This document shows, piece after piece, positions 15,881 to 18,246 of a DNA stretch of 18,246 nt. Numbering within the stretch: position 1 is the first letter of the stretch; each line of letters begins with the position of its first letter. The stretch is from positions 6,927 to 25,172 of the forward strand of contig DNJM01000072.1 in NCBI GenBank assembly GCA_003489085.1. Direction: 5' to 3'. Under the pieces are notes generated by a model. The model saw only the letters and a program-made list of their open reading frames with translations. It did not search any database and was not told the DNA's origin. Both the position numbers and the translations under genes were made by a program. The stretch comes from Lachnospiraceae bacterium (GTDB lineage Bacteria; Bacillota; Clostridia; Lachnospirales; Lachnospiraceae).

Positions 15881-15932
15881 CGGCAGTAATACGGGATCCG
15901 GCAGGGAAGGCCGGCAGAAAGGAGTAAGAACT

Positions 15933-16988
15933 ATGACGCGAAATGAAACGAAAGTAATCCGGATAGGAGACAGGATGATCGGAGGCGGTCATCCGATTGC
16001 GATTCAGTCGATGACGAATACAAAAACGGAGGATGTAAAGGCGACGGTGGCGCAGATCCGAAGTCTGGCTGCTGCCGGCTGTGAGATTATCCGCTGTGCG
16101 GTTCCAACGATGGAGGCGGCGCAGGCTTTGAAGGAAATTAAGAAACAGATTACGATTCCGCTGGTAGCGGATATTCATTTTGATTATCGTCTGGCGATTG
16201 CAGCAATAGAAAATGGGGCGGACAAGATTCGGATCAATCCGGGTAATATCGGTGCCGTGGAGCGGGTGAAGGCTGTAGTAGATGCAGCAAAGGAGAGGCA
16301 GATTCCCATCCGTGTCGGTGTGAACAGCGGCTCTCTGGAAAAACCGTTTCTGGAGAAATATGGCGGGGTTACAGCGGAAGGAATTGTAGAAAGTGCCATG
16401 GATAAGGTACACCTGATTGAAGACCTGGGATACGATAATCTGGTTGTCAGCATCAAATCCTCAGATGTTCTGATGTGCCTGGAAGCACATGAGCAGATTG
16501 CTAAGCAGTGTATCTATCCGCTGCATGTAGGAATCACGGAAGCCGGAACTCTTTTTGCGGGGAATATCAAGTCCAGTATCGGACTGGGGCTGATTCTGCA
16601 CCAGGGAATCGGAGATACGATCAGAGTATCGCTGACGGGAGATCCGATCGAAGAGATCAAGTCTGCAAAACTGATTCTGAAGACATTAGGACTCAGAAAG
16701 GGCGGCATTGAGGTAGTTTCCTGCCCGACCTGCGGCCGGACGCAGATTGATCTGATCCGTCTGGCCAATCAGGTAGAAACGATGGTGGCGGATATCCCGC
16801 TGGATATTAAAGTGGCTGTCATGGGTTGTGTTGTGAATGGACCAGGAGAGGCAAGAGAGGCGGATATCGGGATTGCAGGCGGCATCGGCGAGGGTCTCCT
16901 GATCCGGAAGGGTGAGGTCATTAAAAAAGTAAAGGAAGAAGAGCTGCTGGATGCACTCCGGGAAGAATTGCTGCACTGGAATGCATAG
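15933..16988 (+). CDS. ispG: 4-hydroxy-3-methylbut-2-en-1-yl diphosphate synthase (flavodoxin/ferredoxin), IspG
   Basis: IspG converts 2-C-methyl-D-erythritol 2,4-cyclodiphosphate to HMBPP, the penultimate step of the MEP isoprenoid pathway, using a [4Fe-4S] cluster. The protein has 351 residues, the compact bacterial form with a TIM barrel plus reductase-like domain and no plant-type insert. N-terminal PIAIQSMTNTKTEDV and IPLVADIHFDYRLAI are family signatures, as is KIRINPGNIG. The cluster ligands are visible: SCPTCGR (C264, C267) and MGCVVNGPGEA (C299, with the following E306). AAAGGAG (15918-15924) precedes the ATG at 15933. It lies 26 bp upstream of polC. In many Firmicutes ispG follows dxr and rseP; neither is directly upstream here. 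Confidence 0.98.
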   Translation: MTRNETKVIRIGDRMIGGGHPIAIQSMTNTKTEDVKATVAQIRSLAAAGCEIIRCAVPTMEAAQALKEIKKQITIPLVADIHFDYRLAIAAIENGADKIRINPGNIGAVERVKAVVDAAKERQIPIRVGVNSGSLEKPFLEKYGGVTAEGIVESAMDKVHLIEDLGYDNLVVSIKSSDVLMCLEAHEQIAKQCIYPLHVGITEAGTLFAGNIKSSIGLGLILHQGIGDTIRVSLTGDPIEEIKSAKLILKTLGLRKGGIEVVSCPTCGRTQIDLIRLANQVETMVADIPLDIKVAVMGCVVNGPGEAREADIGIAGGIGEGLLIRKGEVIKKVKEEELLDALREELLHWNA

Positions 16989-17014
16989 GCATACAGAAGG
17001 GATAGAAAAGAAGT

Positions 17015-18246
17015 ATGGGCAAAGGTTTTTTGGAAGTATTTCCAACATTAAAAATTGAAGAGGAAATGCGGCAGCTGTTTGCTGATACGGAAGTCAGAAA
17101 GGTAACGACAAATTCGGCCAGAGAATATCTGATCGTAGAATTGCATAGTACACATCTGATCAGCCGTAAGGACGTTAACAGGATGGAACAGCTGATCAAG
17201 GAACAGCTGTTTTACAGAACGCCGATCCGGATTCGGATTCAGGAGCAGTTCCACCTTTCCGGTCAGTATACTCCGGAGAATCTCTATGAAGCTTATCGGG
17301 ACAGTCTTTTATGGGAGCTAAGGGAAAAGAGCCAGATTGAATACAGTATGCTGCAGAGTGCCGGATGTCATTTCCGGGACGGCAATATCATGCAGCTGGA
17401 TCTGGAGGATACGGTAATTGCCAGGGGAAAGGCAGAGGACATTGCAGATTACCTGAAAGAGGTGTTCGGGGAACGATGCAGTGTACCGGTTGAGATCCGG
17501 ATTCTTTATCATCCGCCCAAGGAAAGTAAGATGCGGAAATTCAACGAACGCCAGCTGGAACAGGAGGTGGAGGCGATTCTTGAGAAGAATGCTTCCCTTC
17601 GCCAGATCCATATGGAACAGAAGAAAGCGAGGGCAGAGAAGGAGAGCGGAGCGGAAAATACCGGGAAGAGAACAGAAGCCGCAGCCGGTACTGCAGGAAT
17701 AAAGAGTGCCGATGCCGCAGGAAACGGGCGGAATGGGCAAAGTGGTTCATTCAATGGCGCCAGGAGCGGAAGAGGAGAGTTCAAGCGTGAATTTCGAAGG
17801 GATTTCGGCTCTTATAAGAAGAGTGATGATCCGAATGTCATTTATGGAAGAGGCTTTGAGGATGAGCTGATCGAGCTGAAGGATGTTACAGGAGAGATGG
17901 GAGAGATTACCTTCCGCGGTAAAGTGATTCAGTTCGAAACCAAAGAAATTCGGAATGAACGTACCATTATCACGTTTGCTGTAACAGACTTTACGGATAC
18001 GATCACCGTTAAAATGTTTGCCAGAAATGAACAGCTTCCGGATCTGCTGGCCGATATCAAAAAGGGAGCCTTTCTAAAAATCAAAGGAATCACTACCATT
18101 GATAAATTCGATAACGAACTGACGATCGGCTCCGTTACAGGGATTAAGAAAGCGCAGGATTTCACCGTCAGCCGGAGGGATACGGCGCTGGAGAAACGGG
18201 TTGAGCTTCACTGTCATACCAAGATGAGCGATATGGACGGCGTATC
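17015..18246 (+). CDS. polC: DNA polymerase III subunit alpha, PolC type (3'-truncated by window edge)
   Basis: PolC is the main replicative DNA polymerase of Firmicutes and carries an internal 3'-5' exonuclease. Only the first 410 codons are in the window; full-length proteins have about 1,400-1,500 residues. Seen in order: the N-terminal PolC domain (1 to about 205, MGKGFLEVFPTLKIEEEM onward); a low-complexity A/G/E/R linker (about 205-262); an OB-fold nucleic-acid-binding domain (about 292-375, GEITFRGKVIQFETKEI to LTIGSVTGIKKA); and the start of the PHP domain at RVELHCHTKMSDMDGV, with the metal-binding HxH. The start is the first ATG after an in-frame stop at 17003-17005. Its ribosome site (AAGGGA, about 13 nt upstream) is weak. 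It is probably co-transcribed with ispG. Confidence 0.96.
   Translation, partial: MGKGFLEVFPTLKIEEEMRQLFADTEVRKVTTNSAREYLIVELHSTHLISRKDVNRMEQLIKEQLFYRTPIRIRIQEQFHLSGQYTPENLYEAYRDSLLWELREKSQIEYSMLQSAGCHFRDGNIMQLDLEDTVIARGKAEDIADYLKEVFGERCSVPVEIRILYHPPKESKMRKFNERQLEQEVEAILEKNASLRQIHMEQKKARAEKESGAENTGKRTEAAAGTAGIKSADAAGNGRNGQSGSFNGARSGRGEFKREFRRDFGSYKKSDDPNVIYGRGFEDELIELKDVTGEMGEITFRGKVIQFETKEIRNERTIITFAVTDFTDTITVKMFARNEQLPDLLADIKKGAFLKIKGITTIDKFDNELTIGSVTGIKKAQDFTVSRRDTALEKRVELHCHTKMSDMDGV

Noticed and set aside
15895..15914. CCGGC/GCCGG inverted repeat upstream of ispG
   Set aside because: Only 5 bp with no T-run; not enough to call an attenuator or operator on its own.

Overview
The window looks like a chromosomal core segment of a low-to-mid GC Gram-positive bacterium in class Clostridia, most likely Lachnospiraceae. 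This rests on the gene order (comEC, holA, lepA, hemW, hrcA, grpE, dnaK, dnaJ, then ispG-polC), on purine-rich AGGAGG-type ribosome sites, on TTGACA/TTGCNN-17-TATAAT promoters, on a CIRCE/HrcA heat-shock control and on the presence of PolC. The family-level call is inferred from style and synteny only. No mobile element, tRNA, rRNA or CRISPR array was seen, and the genes form a coherent housekeeping set.

Layout. (1) 1-1987: the 3' part of comEC, a DNA-uptake channel with a fused metallo-beta-lactamase domain. (2) 2034-2771: a convergent TetR-family regulator on the minus strand, with its own terminator, a near-consensus promoter and a palindromic operator candidate. No target gene is evident beside it. 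(3) 2850-5828: holA (DNA polymerase III delta) and lepA (EF4), each with its own TTGC-17-TATAAT promoter and closed by a terminator. (4) 5915-9979: a tight three-gene operon of a membrane-anchored HExxH (DUF3810-like) protein, hemW and a cytoplasmic family 2 glycoside hydrolase. (5) 10008-15093: the class I heat-shock operon hrcA-grpE-dnaK-dnaJ, with a 17-spaced promoter, a perfect CIRCE operator and a strong terminator. (6) 15114-15880: a consensus promoter, a structured leader of about 230 nt, a 152-aa single-pass membrane protein and a terminator. (7) 15933-18246: ispG (MEP isoprenoid pathway) and the 5' part of polC (replicative polymerase), with no visible promoter of their own.

How they work together. 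The chaperone operon is a self-contained DnaK machine (DnaK, co-chaperone DnaJ, exchange factor GrpE) under autoregulation by HrcA. holA and polC are both replisome parts but lie in separate transcription units. lepA, hemW, ispG and comEC are unrelated housekeeping functions that travel together in Firmicutes.

Most worth a second look: the leader at about 15149-15377. It has a long-range closing stem (11 bp around a 2x2 internal loop), a strong hairpin and mutually exclusive inner pairings, and it matches no riboswitch class I could recognise by eye. Also notable are the absence of rpsT-gpr-spoIIP between holA and lepA, the TetR gene with a clear operator but no neighbouring target, and a glycosidase gene placed between hemW and hrcA.
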